From NCBI RefSeq assembly GCF_013184495.1, contig NZ_JAAOIY010000004.1, forward strand, positions 248,001 to 312,000: a DNA stretch of 64,000 nucleotides, read 5' to 3'. The position numbers were made by a program, and so were the translations under genes. The notes under the pieces were generated by a model, which was given only the letters and a program-made list of their open reading frames with translations, made no database searches and was not told where the DNA came from. This document shows, one piece after another, positions 53,026-61,581 of the stretch (positions are counted from its first letter, which is position 1; every line of letters begins with the position of its first letter). This DNA is from Sporosarcina jiandibaonis. Lineage in GTDB: Bacteria; Bacillota; Bacilli; Bacillales_A; Planococcaceae.

Positions 53026-53967
53026 ATGAACTTTGCCATTGGTGTTGATATAGGCGGAACTAAAATCGCAATCGGTCTAGTAAAAGATGATGGAACACTT
53101 ATTAAAGAGATTATAATTGCGACCAATTTACAATGCTCTCCCTATCAAATGATTGATAATATTTGTTCGGAAATTAAACAACTATTAGTAAGTCATTCGA
53201 TTGCTGAAAGGGATGTACTGGGAATAGGGATAGGAGCACCTGGACCATTAAACATTAATGAAGGCATGATTGTTTGTCCACCAAACCTTCCTAATTGGAA
53301 AAACGTTGAAATAGTGAAGCGATTTCGGCAAGCTTTTCCTGTACCAATTTTTTTACAAAATGATGCAAATGCTGCTACCTTAGCAGAGAAATGGTTAGGA
53401 GCAGCCGTAAAGTCTAGTCATTTTATCTATTTAACCATTAGTACAGGGATTGGTGCAGGTATCTATAGTAACGGTAATCTGGTTGGAGGCGCAAGTGGAA
53501 ATGCTGGTGATGTAGGTCACATGGTAATTGACCCTAAATACGGAAAATGCACTTGTGGTCAATATGGTTGCTTTGAATGGATTGCTTCAGGGACGTCTAT
53601 CGCAAGACTTGGGTCTACTATTGTGGGAAAGAAGCTTGAAGCAAAGGAAGTATTTGAGTTTTATAACCAAGGACATCAAGAAATTTCTCAAATGATTGAA
53701 AATGTATTTACAAATATCGGAGTTGGATGTGTTTCACTTATCAATTCCTTTGATCCTGAATTAATTGTAATTGGGGGAGGAGTTTCGAAGGTAGGAGAAC
53801 CGCTATTTAAAGCTATTCGAAAATATGTTAGTGAATATTCGTTGAACCCAAATGGGCAAATGACAGAAATCGTTCCTTCCGGATTAGCTCAACAATCTGG
53901 AGTGATTGGTGCTGCAGCATTAGTAATCTTAGATAAGGCTGACAGAAAAAGATTGATTTATACATAG
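53026..53967 (+). CDS. ROK-family sugar kinase
   Basis: A 313-residue ROK kinase without DNA-binding domain. ATP-binding IGVDIGGTKIAIGLV, active-site QNDANAATLAEKW and zinc motif GKCTCGQYGCFEW are present. AAAGGAG lies before ATG 53026, overlapping nothing but close behind the glycosidase. It would make the 6-phosphate of mannose or glucose set free by the glycosidase; with manA downstream, mannose to fructose-6-phosphate is the likely route. Confidence 0.9.
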   Translation: MNFAIGVDIGGTKIAIGLVKDDGTLIKEIIIATNLQCSPYQMIDNICSEIKQLLVSHSIAERDVLGIGIGAPGPLNINEGMIVCPPNLPNWKNVEIVKRFRQAFPVPIFLQNDANAATLAEKWLGAAVKSSHFIYLTISTGIGAGIYSNGNLVGGASGNAGDVGHMVIDPKYGKCTCGQYGCFEWIASGTSIARLGSTIVGKKLEAKEVFEFYNQGHQEISQMIENVFTNIGVGCVSLINSFDPELIVIGGGVSKVGEPLFKAIRKYVSEYSLNPNGQMTEIVPSGLAQQSGVIGAAALVILDKADRKRLIYT

Positions 53968-54096
53968 TGATTAAAACATCTTTTAGAACTAATTTCAAAG
54001 TGCATAAATTGAGACAAGCTTTGGAATGAATTTGGTTAAGCTAATTGTATATTCAAGTTCAACACTCTACATGAAGTACAATATAGTCTTTGCTTG
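53968..54096. other. Spacer after the ROK kinase
   Basis: No gene or terminator was recognised here before the large hairpin that follows. Confidence 0.3.
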
Positions 54097-54140
54097 CAAT
54101 TTGTTGATTTAGGAGCCTTAGCCCCTAAATCAACAAATTG
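54097..54140. repeat. Perfect 17-bp hairpin
   Basis: CAATTTGTTGATTTAGG (54097-54113) is perfectly complementary to CCTAAATCAACAAATTG (54124-54140), with a 10-base loop. There is no T-run on either side, so it is not a normal terminator. It may be a mobile-element end, a protein-binding palindrome or an mRNA-processing stem. Confidence 0.8.
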
Positions 54141-54270
54141 GGCGAATGCTTCGGCTGGTGTCTACTTTTATCTAGTAATTAAAATGCTTTCGTGGCTTAG
54201 ATATTTTTTGGGTTTGCGACTAAAATTCATTATATATCCGCAAAATGAAAATATTATAAAGGGGCACATT

Positions 54271-55398
54271 ATGAATATAGTCATTGCACCAGATTCCTTT
54301 AAAGGAAGTCTAACTTCTATTCAAGTAATTAATATTATGAAAAAGGCGATTAAGAATGTAAATCCAAATTATATTGTAATAGAGAAACCAATGGCTGACG
54401 GTGGAGAAGGTACGATTGAGTCATTGCTTACTGCAACAAAAGGTGAAAAATTTCCAATCAAATGTTTAGGTCCATTAGGTGAAGAAATTCATACGATATA
54501 TGCAATTGTAGAACTAAATACAACTGTTATAGAGTGTGCAAGTATAGCCGGTCTAACTCAAGTGCCAATAAATAAACGAAATCCTGATATTACAACAAGT
54601 TTTGGTATTGGAGAGGCTATCATCAAAGCGCTTGATAAAGGATGTACTTCTTTTATCATCGGACTTGGTGGTAGTGCAACAAATGATGGTGGGTTAGGAA
54701 TGCTTCTTGCACTTGGCATGAAAGCATGGGATCAATATGGCAAAGAAATCGGACCATTTGGACGAGATGTACATCATATAAGCAGAATTAGTTTTTCTGA
54801 ACTAGATTCAAGACTAGCAGAAGTTGATATAAAAATTGCTTCTGACGTTGATAATCCGTTGTGTGGTGAGAAGGGAGCAAGCGCAGTTTATGGACCACAA
54901 AAAGGAGCAACATTAGCGCAGGTAAAAAAATATGATCTTGCACTGGATCATTTTGGAGATTTAATTGAGGCGGCAGTTCATAAGTCAATCAAGACAATAC
55001 CTGGTGCAGGTGCTGCTGGTGGACTTGGTTTTGCTTTATTAGCGATTGGGGCAAATATTACTTCGGGAGCGGAATTATTAGCAGATGCGGTGAATATGGA
55101 AGATGCGATTCGAAATGCTGATCTCGTTATTACAGGTGAGGGACAAAGTGATGAACAAACACTCTATGGTAAAGCACCTGGTTATATCGCTTCACTTGCT
55201 ACAAAACATAATGTACCTGTTGTATTAATTTCGGGGAGCCTTAAAGATGTAGAGAAATTAAGTAGTAGCTTTGCTGGTTGCTTTTCAATAATAAATAAGC
55301 CTTTGTCTCTAGAATCATGTATGGAGCATGCTGATTCATTACTTTACGAACAAACAAAGCAGATTGTTCAATTAGCAAGTGTGATAAGACAAAAATAA
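54271..55398 (+). CDS. Glycerate kinase (GarK/GlxK family), second copy
   Basis: A 375-residue glycerate kinase related to the one at 33907: VIAPDSFKGSLTSIQV, MADGGEGTIESLL, GLGGSATNDGGLGMLLALG and ITGEGQSDEQTLYGKAP. Start at 54271 with AAAGGGG before it; the frame extends upstream through the hairpin, but that extension lacks a ribosome-binding site. Placed between a ROK sugar kinase and manA, it would phosphorylate glycerate released from a glycosyl-glycerate. This is the key hint to the substrate of the cluster. Confidence 0.92.
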   Translation: MNIVIAPDSFKGSLTSIQVINIMKKAIKNVNPNYIVIEKPMADGGEGTIESLLTATKGEKFPIKCLGPLGEEIHTIYAIVELNTTVIECASIAGLTQVPINKRNPDITTSFGIGEAIIKALDKGCTSFIIGLGGSATNDGGLGMLLALGMKAWDQYGKEIGPFGRDVHHISRISFSELDSRLAEVDIKIASDVDNPLCGEKGASAVYGPQKGATLAQVKKYDLALDHFGDLIEAAVHKSIKTIPGAGAAGGLGFALLAIGANITSGAELLADAVNMEDAIRNADLVITGEGQSDEQTLYGKAPGYIASLATKHNVPVVLISGSLKDVEKLSSSFAGCFSIINKPLSLESCMEHADSLLYEQTKQIVQLASVIRQK

Positions 55399-55614
55399 TA
55401 TTCACAAGTTGAATACTTAATTCTCGTTCAAACTGTTGTTATATTATTTTCGAGTAAACTTACATAGTTACGAAAACAATTTGGGGGTTTTTCATAAGTC
55501 TTGGTTGAATCTTCAATTTCAATAAGACCATTAATTTATCAAGTTCTGGTTGGATTGTGGTTAACCTCTTTTTTAAGTTCACATTTTTTCATTGCATTGT
55601 AATAAACTTTAAAG
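55399..55614. other. Spacer before manA
   Basis: About 215 bases without a gene or obvious terminator; manA may have its own promoter here, but I cannot point to one with confidence. Confidence 0.3.
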
Positions 55615-55628
55615 TGGAGGAGTTAATA

Positions 55629-56582
55629 ATGTACCAAGAACCTATCTTTTTAGAACCGGCATTTAAAAAACGTATTTGGGGTGGGAATAAACTACAGACA
55701 TTGTTTGGATATGCTATTCCAAATGATTTAACAGGAGAGGCATGGGTGATTTCGGCTCATAGGAACGGTCCATCTATCATCAAAAACGGCTTGTTACAGG
55801 GGGATAGTTTAGTACAAGCTTGGCTTGAGCACCCGTTATTATTTGGCAAAGAAACGACCGAGGGTGACTTTCCGCTATTGGTGAAAATACTAGATGCTAA
55901 TGATAATTTGTCTGTACAAGTTCACCCGGATGATGAGTATGCTAGAAAAGTAGAAGATGAACCGTATGGCAAGACGGAGTGTTGGTACGTGTTAGATTGT
56001 GAGCAGGGTAGTGAAATAATTTTTGGTCATCATGCTGATAGCCAAGAAGATTTTAAGCGCAAGGTGGATGCTAGTGAATGGGATGACTTACTTGTTAGGG
56101 TTCCGGTGAAAAAAGGCGATTTCTTTTATGTTCCTAGTGGGACGATTCATGCGATTGGTAAAGGGATTGTCATTTTGGAAATCCAACAAAGCTCAGACAT
56201 TACGTACCGTGTCTATGATTATGATCGGAAGGATGCTGAAGGTAATGCACGAGACCTCCATATTCAACCTGCGCTTGACGTAACGAATTATCCGCATTCT
56301 TCAGATTCACTGAAGAAAGTGGAAAAGACCATTGATGATTTAGTGACTACGCAATTAGCTAAAGAACAGTATTTCACTGTCTACCACTGGAAATTGACTG
56401 GAAATGTATTAACACCTTTGCGAGCGAATTATCTGTTAGTGAGTGTCGTGAATGGTAGGGGGGAAATCACGGTTAATGACCGTTCATTCCCGCTTAAAAA
56501 AGGTGACAACTTTATATTTCCGGGAACGATTACTAGTTATGAGATTGAAGGGGATTTAGAGATGATTGTGTCACATGAATAG
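55629..56582 (+). CDS. manA: Class I mannose-6-phosphate isomerase
   Basis: A 317-residue type I phosphomannose isomerase of the short Firmicutes form. PIFLEPAFKKRIWGG at the N terminus, the zinc site VQVHPDDEYA, KTECWYVLD and GTIHAIGKGIVILEIQQSSD are all intact. GGAGGAG lies just before ATG 55629. It converts mannose-6-phosphate into fructose-6-phosphate, fitting the ROK kinase and GH125-like enzyme upstream. Confidence 0.94.
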   Translation: MYQEPIFLEPAFKKRIWGGNKLQTLFGYAIPNDLTGEAWVISAHRNGPSIIKNGLLQGDSLVQAWLEHPLLFGKETTEGDFPLLVKILDANDNLSVQVHPDDEYARKVEDEPYGKTECWYVLDCEQGSEIIFGHHADSQEDFKRKVDASEWDDLLVRVPVKKGDFFYVPSGTIHAIGKGIVILEIQQSSDITYRVYDYDRKDAEGNARDLHIQPALDVTNYPHSSDSLKKVEKTIDDLVTTQLAKEQYFTVYHWKLTGNVLTPLRANYLLVSVVNGRGEITVNDRSFPLKKGDNFIFPGTITSYEIEGDLEMIVSHE

Positions 56583-56607
56583 TTAAATAAAAGCGTCATC
56601 TAATTCT

Positions 56608-56748
56608 AGGTACCTGTGCGTGGGACTATTCCGTTAATTTACTACGGTTGCATAAAGTGAGAAGGAGATACCGACTATATAGCCATTTGTCGATATCCCC
56701 TTGATTTTTTATTTGAAGTATTGAATAGTCATAATTGTACTGTGCACA
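56608..56748. repeat. Palindromic repeat, copy 3
   Basis: Begins AGGTACCTGTGCGTGGGACT; central block GGAGATACCGAC with GTCGATATCCCC; ends TAATTGTACTGTGCACAA. It lies between the convergent manA and mtnN genes and has point changes throughout relative to the other copies, consistent with older age. Confidence 0.85.
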
Positions 56749-56783
56749 AATATCTTTTATAGGTTTTATTATGTAACAAAAGA

Positions 56784-57638
56784 CTACAAGTTTTCATCCG
56801 CAGCCTTAATCATTTCTTCAATCATCTTACTAGCATTTTCGGCTGCTGTTTTGACGAAGTCTTCATACTTCACTTCCGCCTCGCCGCTGGCATCGTCCGA
56901 GATTGAACGTATAATAACAAATGGCACTTCATTCAAGTGTGCAACATGAGCGATTGCTGCGCCTTCCATTTCTACGGCATATGGTGAAAAGTTTTCTGTA
57001 ATCCAATCTTTTTGTTCTGGACTTGCAATAAATTGATCGCCGCTTGCAATTCTTCCTTGAACTACATTGATATCCTCGTTTAATCCTCTTGTTGCTGATT
57101 GTGCAAGTTGAATTAACTTTTCATCAGCTTTGAAATAACTTGTATCCATGCGAGCAATCACGCCTGGCTTTTCTCCAAATGCGGTGATATCAAAATCATG
57201 TTGGACAGCGTCTGTTGAAATGACGATATCTCCAATGGTTACGTCAGTAGTTAGGCCACCTGCAACGCCTGAGTTGATGAGATAGTCAACGCCGAAATGA
57301 TCTACTAACGCTTGAGTACATGCAGCTGCATTCACTTTTCCGACTCCCGATTGTACCAAGACAATGTTTTCGCCATCTAATGTTCCCTTATAAAATTCCA
57401 TTCCTGCTATCGTTTCAGTACTTTCTATTTCCATTTTATCGCGAAGGATTTCGACTTCTTCAATCATAGCTCCGATAATGCCGATAACCCGTTTTTCCGA
57501 TTGTTCGGTAATTGTTTTTTCTTTTGATTGTTCCGTTGAAGTAGTCGTTGAACCTTCTTGTTTCGTGGAACACCCAATTAACATGAAAGCTGCAATCATG
57601 ATGATTGTAAAGAATTTAGGACTCATTTTGTTTCTCAT
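56784..57638 (-). CDS. mtnN: 5'-methylthioadenosine/S-adenosylhomocysteine nucleosidase made as a lipoprotein
   Basis: A 284-residue MTA/SAH nucleosidase with an unusual front end. The catalytic domain (from about residue 49, VIGIIGAMIEEVEILRDKM) has the base-stacking Glu, SGVAGGL, the ribose-binding VEMEGAA and the catalytic Asp of SDDASGE. Before it lies a secretory signal with lipobox LIGC (Cys23) and a Ser/Thr/Glu-rich linker of about 25 residues. It should therefore sit on the outside face of the membrane and cleave extracellular adenine thioethers. Normal MtnN is cytoplasmic. Repeat copies flank it on both sides. Confidence 0.9.
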   Translation of the reverse strand: MRNKMSPKFFTIIMIAAFMLIGCSTKQEGSTTTSTEQSKEKTITEQSEKRVIGIIGAMIEEVEILRDKMEIESTETIAGMEFYKGTLDGENIVLVQSGVGKVNAAACTQALVDHFGVDYLINSGVAGGLTTDVTIGDIVISTDAVQHDFDITAFGEKPGVIARMDTSYFKADEKLIQLAQSATRGLNEDINVVQGRIASGDQFIASPEQKDWITENFSPYAVEMEGAAIAHVAHLNEVPFVIIRSISDDASGEAEVKYEDFVKTAAENASKMIEEMIKAADENL

Positions 57639-57756
57639 AGATGTGAATTCCTCCTAATATACTAAAAAGACGAACGTTTATAATTATATTATTACTATCG
57701 TTCGCGTTTACTAGGTTAGTATATAACGGTAAATGAAAATATGCAACCGTTTTTTA

Positions 57757-57886
57757 AGGTGACTGTGCGATGGAATACAATTGCATAAAATTGTGAAGGG
57801 GATATCGACATATAACACTTTGTCGATATCCCCTTGTTTTTTATCCAAAGTAGTTAAATTTCATGGTTGTACCGCGCACAGGTACT
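57757..57886. repeat. Palindromic repeat, copy 4, with both ends present
   Basis: The most complete copy, 130 bp. AGGTGACTGTGCG at the left end pairs with CGCGCACAGGTACT at the right end; inner arms AATACAATTGCATAA and GGTTGTACC are partly complementary; the centre is AAGGGGATATCGAC with GTCGATATCCCCTT. It lies upstream of mtnN. Confidence 0.9.
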
Positions 57887-58092
57887 TCGTATTTCACCTT
57901 GACGCTTTGTTAGGAAGATATACAATGAAAGAGCGGGGAGAAATTAGCAATGCTTTTTTATAATGGGGGTAGCGTTTAAAATACTAGGGAATATGCTGAT
58001 TTCATTATTAAACTAACAGCCGATTGTGAATAACTATACGCAATTTTTTATATTTTGTTAATGAAGTTAAATGAGAAATTTAAAGGTCGGAG
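57887..58092. other. Spacer before the small membrane protein gene
   Basis: No recognisable feature apart from a ribosome-binding site at its end. AT-rich sequence near 58040-58070 could hold a promoter. Confidence 0.3.
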
Positions 58093-58518
58093 GTGGTTAT
58101 TATTTTAGAGTTCTTACAAATTAAAGAAGAATTTTATATCCTAATATACTGCTTCATAATTTTGTGGATAAACATTGAATATTTAATAGAGCATAAAAAA
58201 CTAAAAGAAGGACTATCTGACATTGATTCTGAAGAAGAGTTTGTTATGACACCCAGTAGTATTTCTGTAATGTTATTTATTTTAGTATTTAACTTTATCA
58301 GAAGATGGTTGGTATATTTATTAGCCGTAGCTATTACTGGGAATTTATTTGTGATTATTATTGCAGCAATTTTATTTGCGCTTAGTTTGTATGATAGTTT
58401 ATTTAATTATAGCTTAGAAAAAGTGAAAAATTCAAAAATAGGATTAGATCTTGTAGTTATAGATACGATAGCCATTACAGGTTTTGTAATCTACCTTTTT
58501 ATTCTTCTAATTAACTAA
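58093..58518 (+). CDS. Small membrane protein of unknown function
   Basis: A protein of up to 141 residues with about four membrane segments (near residues 11-29, 53-75, 80-100 and 119-139) and a short charged loop (HKKLKEGLSDIDSEEEF) between the first two. The start is uncertain: GTG 58093 touches the GGAGG, and a non-standard ATT at 58102 would be better spaced. I do not recognise the family. It stands alone with a terminator-like hairpin after it. Confidence 0.55.
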   Translation: MVIILEFLQIKEEFYILIYCFIILWINIEYLIEHKKLKEGLSDIDSEEEFVMTPSSISVMLFILVFNFIRRWLVYLLAVAITGNLFVIIIAAILFALSLYDSLFNYSLEKVKNSKIGLDLVVIDTIAITGFVIYLFILLIN

Positions 58519-58545
58519 TGAGTTACTCACTGAAATAATAAAATG

Positions 58546-58576
58546 AAAATCCTCAACTTTGGTTTGGGATTTTTTG
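58546..58576 (+). terminator. Terminator after the small membrane protein gene
   Basis: AAAATCCTCAA pairs with TTTGGGATTTT and a T-run follows. Confidence 0.7.
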
Positions 58577-58800
58577 TATATATCTTCAAATTTAATATTA
58601 TTACACCCTAACATATTCTCACTTCAAATTAAGTAGCCGATTTTTAATTCTACATTCATAAATGTGGTTATTTCGTTTGTTAAACAATGACAAAAGTAGT
58701 CGTTAATCATTGAAGATTTATGCATTTAAAAGAGCCCGATGCTTATGAAAATTTGGGCTCAGTTAGTGTTTTTAATTTCGATTTGTACCAGAGAACTAAA
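58577..58800. other. Convergent spacer with a second hairpin
   Basis: No gene. GAGCCC at 58732-58737 and GGGCTC at 58755-58760 form a small hairpin that could help terminate the leftward pxpBC transcript. Confidence 0.4.
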
Positions 58801-58818
58801 CGGGTTACTTCAACTCAA

Positions 58819-59829
58819 TTAATTCTTTGTCAAACATCTTTGCCCTTTTAACTGTATCCCTCTTTTAATATCCTCTATCAACCATTCATTCTTCAAAAAT
58901 TCCGTTTGGGCTTCTTCGAGCGACACTTTCTGAAACTGAATCGTGGCAGTCGGTTGTAGTTGTGCCATGCTGGGTAAGTCTGCTGAGATAATTTGTCCGA
59001 TTTTCGGATAGCCGCCTGTCGTTTGGCGATCGACCATTAAAATAATCGGCTGCCCATTTGAAGGGACTTGGATGGTTCCGTAGGTAACGCCTTCAGAGAG
59101 TAATTCAAATTCTTCTATTAAAGTAAGTTGCGTGGTGCCTTCCAATCGATAGCCCATACGGTCGGCTTGTGTGGTTAAAGTATAGGGTTCAGTAAAAAGT
59201 AATTGTTGGCTTTGTTCATCGAATCGATTGAATTCAGTTCCCTCTAGGACCCGTATCGTTTGCGGCTGTTGTAAATTCAGCAGTGGTTTGTAATTAACGG
59301 ACCACGTAAAATGCTCATCTCTAGCTTTTAATTGATGAAAGAATGAAAGACCTAAAGCGTTCATTTCTCCGCAATCGAAAGTATCCCCTTTTTGTAAAGC
59401 TCTCCCTTGAAAACCGCCGATTCCCGCACGAAGGTATGTACTTTTACTGCCCATTGCCTGCGGAATTGAAATTCCGCCAGCGAAAGCGATATATGCCCGA
59501 GCGCCTTTTGTTCCAGATTTGAACGTTAAGATGGATCCTTTTCGGACAAGGACAGGACGCCACATGGGCGCTTTTTCGCCGTCAAGGCTAGCCGCTAAGT
59601 CACCGCCAGTAATTGCAATTAATTGGTCGTTTTCAAATTGAAGCGACGTTCCAAATAAAGTCACCTCGAGCGCGCCTTCGCTCTCTTCATTTCCAACCAA
59701 TAAATTTGCAATTCTAAGTGAATAACTATCCATTGCCCCGCTAACAATCACGCCATATTTTTGAGCGCCGTATCTACCAAGATCTTGGATTGTTGTTAAA
59801 AGACCTTGGTGGAGTACTGTAACCGTCAT
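58819..59829 (-). CDS. pxpC: 5-oxoprolinase subunit C (KipA/biotin-dependent carboxyltransferase family)
   Basis: A 336-residue PxpC/KipA-family protein. It carries TVLHQGLLTTIQDLGRYG at the N terminus, GAMDSYSLRIANLLVGN, YIAFAGGI and the late LMVDRQTTGGYPKIG motif, all characteristic. With PxpA and PxpB it forms the ATP-dependent 5-oxoprolinase that opens 5-oxo-L-proline to glutamate. Its start overlaps the end of pxpB by 4 bases. Confidence 0.92.
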   Translation of the reverse strand: MTVTVLHQGLLTTIQDLGRYGAQKYGVIVSGAMDSYSLRIANLLVGNEESEGALEVTLFGTSLQFENDQLIAITGGDLAASLDGEKAPMWRPVLVRKGSILTFKSGTKGARAYIAFAGGISIPQAMGSKSTYLRAGIGGFQGRALQKGDTFDCGEMNALGLSFFHQLKARDEHFTWSVNYKPLLNLQQPQTIRVLEGTEFNRFDEQSQQLLFTEPYTLTTQADRMGYRLEGTTQLTLIEEFELLSEGVTYGTIQVPSNGQPIILMVDRQTTGGYPKIGQIISADLPSMAQLQPTATIQFQKVSLEEAQTEFLKNEWLIEDIKRGIQLKGQRCLTKN

Positions 59830-60542
59830 AATTTCAACTCCTTGTCAGAAGAAATGGGCACAAATCGAATTTTATCCCCAGATTGCAACAAAGTCGGCGG
59901 CGACATATCAGGAAGAAATAAATCTAGCGGCGTACGCCCGATAATTTGCCAACCACCCGGAGTTTCTAGTGGATAGACACCTGTTTGTTTGCCTGCAATG
60001 CCAACCGATCCAGGGGGAATGGCTAGCCGGGGCGTTTCTTTTCGCGGCGTAGAGATTCTTTCATCCATGCCTCCGAGGAAAGGAAACCCCGGAGCAAAAC
60101 CGATCATATAGACTAAATACTCGTTCTCCGTATGTATTTGAATGACCTCTTCAATTGACAGTCCATTGTATTCTGCAACATACGCCAAATCAGGACCGAA
60201 TTCTCCTCCGTATACCACAGGAAGCTCTACGACTCTTTTTTCCGAACCTTGTTTTTCACTAATTTGTTTTGAGAGTTTTTCTATGTAAACGCATACTTGT
60301 TGGTAAGGCGTTAAGGTACGATTTGTCTGTGAAAGATAAACACTATATGGGTTGTAATAAATGGTGAGGTTATCATAAGCCGGAACAGCCTCAATGAATC
60401 CATCAAAAGGGTGCTCGTCTAATAACATGGATAGATAGTTTATTCTTGCATGAATTGCCGGGCAAATCCCTTCACCGAGTTGGACAATTAGCGCGGAATC
60501 TCCTAAAGGTTTCATCGTCGTTTCTTTCATAAGATGACTCAT
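59826..60542 (-). CDS. pxpB: 5-oxoprolinase subunit B (KipI family)
   Basis: A 238-residue PxpB/KipI-family protein: LGDSALIVQLGEGICPAIHA near the N terminus, GFAPGFPFLGGMDE, PRLAIPPGSVGIAGKQTGVY and PGGWQIIGRTPL near the C terminus. In Bacillus subtilis KipI also inhibits the sporulation kinase KinA. It is transcribed divergently from pxpA, unlike the single-strand gene order in B. subtilis. A GGAGG lies about 12 bases before the ATG; an ATG four codons in is an alternative. Confidence 0.92.
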   Translation of the reverse strand: MSHLMKETTMKPLGDSALIVQLGEGICPAIHARINYLSMLLDEHPFDGFIEAVPAYDNLTIYYNPYSVYLSQTNRTLTPYQQVCVYIEKLSKQISEKQGSEKRVVELPVVYGGEFGPDLAYVAEYNGLSIEEVIQIHTENEYLVYMIGFAPGFPFLGGMDERISTPRKETPRLAIPPGSVGIAGKQTGVYPLETPGGWQIIGRTPLDLFLPDMSPPTLLQSGDKIRFVPISSDKELKL

Positions 60543-60765
60543 TATATAATAATCCTCCTGTTGTTCGACATTCGATACGACTGTTTTGAAAAATGGACCT
60601 TACTGATAGTATAGTATTATCAATTTAAAAAACAAGTTCGAAAAGTTTGAAGTAACAGCATTATATTTGAGCAGAAAATATATAAACTCTATTAAAAATA
60701 AATGTTCTATGATAGAATCAATCTACATTTCAAAACAAGAGTTCCACAATTCGGAATCATTGTAT

Positions 60766-60779
60766 TGTAAACGCTTACT
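60766..60779. promoter_or_regulatory. cre-like site before pxpA
   Basis: TGTAAACGCTTACT matches the cre consensus at 13 of 14 positions and lies 24 bases before the start codon. Catabolite repression of 5-oxoproline use is likely. Confidence 0.65.
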
Positions 60780-60803
60780 AGAATGGTATCGGAGGGAAAA
60801 TGG

Positions 60804-61565
60804 ATGTTTAAAGTAGATTTGAATTGTGATTTAGGGGAAAGTTTTGGACGGTATAAACTCGGGGAACAGCAAGAGATATTAAAGTATGTTTCTTCTGCCA
60901 ATATTGCATGCGGTTTTCACGCTGGAGATCCAACCGTCATGCGAGAAACAGTCAAGCTGGCCATTGAGAATGGCGTGAAAGTAGGGGCACATCCCGGTCT
61001 CCCCGACTTAAATGGATTTGGCCGTCGCGATATGGCGATTACTGCACAAGAAGGATACGATATGGTCGTTTATCAAATTGGTGCGCTGCAAGGATTTTTA
61101 ACTCGCTATAACGAAACCATGCAACATGTAAAACCGCATGGTGCCTTATACCAAATGGCTTCGAGAGACAGTAAACTTGCGGAAGCCATTGCGCAAGCGA
61201 TTTACGATGTTTCTCCTTCGTTAGTGTTATTTGGGCTGGCTGGAAGTGAATTGACAAAAGCGGGAGAAAAGATCGGCTTGCGTACAGCACATGAAGTATT
61301 CGCCGATCGTACATACCAAGCGGATGGATCTTTAACGTCGCGTTCACAACAAGATGCATTGATCACGGACCAAGAACACGCTGTTGCACAAGTGCTCAAG
61401 ATGGTAACGGAAGGCAAAGTTCGCTCACAACAAAATACGGAAGTATCCTTGCAAGCCGATACGATATGTATCCACGGGGACGGTGCGCATGCTCTAGACT
61501 TTGCAAAGTATATTAAAGAAACGCTAGAAAATAATCAAATTAATGTTGCAGCCATTTGTAACTAA
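60804..61565 (+). CDS. pxpA: 5-oxoprolinase subunit A (LamB/YcsF family)
   Basis: A 253-residue PxpA protein. Start set at 60804 because GGAGGG at 60791-60796 is well spaced; the frame begins at 60783. [45 protein letters not shown] and [10 protein letters not shown] are hallmarks of the family. It is the catalytic partner of PxpB and PxpC encoded on the other strand. Nramp-type and YcsI-type genes follow, the order seen in B. subtilis (ycsF-ycsG-ycsI). Confidence 0.94.
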   Translation: MFKVDLNCDLGESFGRYKLGEQQEILKYVSSANIACGFHAGDPTVMRETVKLAIENGVKVGAHPGLPDLNGFGRRDMAITAQEGYDMVVYQIGALQGFLTRYNETMQHVKPHGALYQMASRDSKLAEAIAQAIYDVSPSLVLFGLAGSELTKAGEKIGLRTAHEVFADRTYQADGSLTSRSQQDALITDQEHAVAQVLKMVTEGKVRSQQNTEVSLQADTICIHGDGAHALDFAKYIKETLENNQINVAAICN

Positions 61566-61581
61566 GAAGGGTGTCGTTTGA

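Noticed and set aside
54094..54270. N-terminal extension of the second glycerate kinase
   Set aside because: It would translate through the 17-bp hairpin, and homologues begin at the ATG at 54271, which has a ribosome-binding site.
38443..57886. CRISPR array or rho-independent terminators as explanation of the repeats
   Set aside because: Copies are far apart and intergenic without spacers, and the hairpins lack consistent T-runs.
57781..57963. 60-codon ORF
   Set aside because: It is formed by the arms of repeat copy 4.
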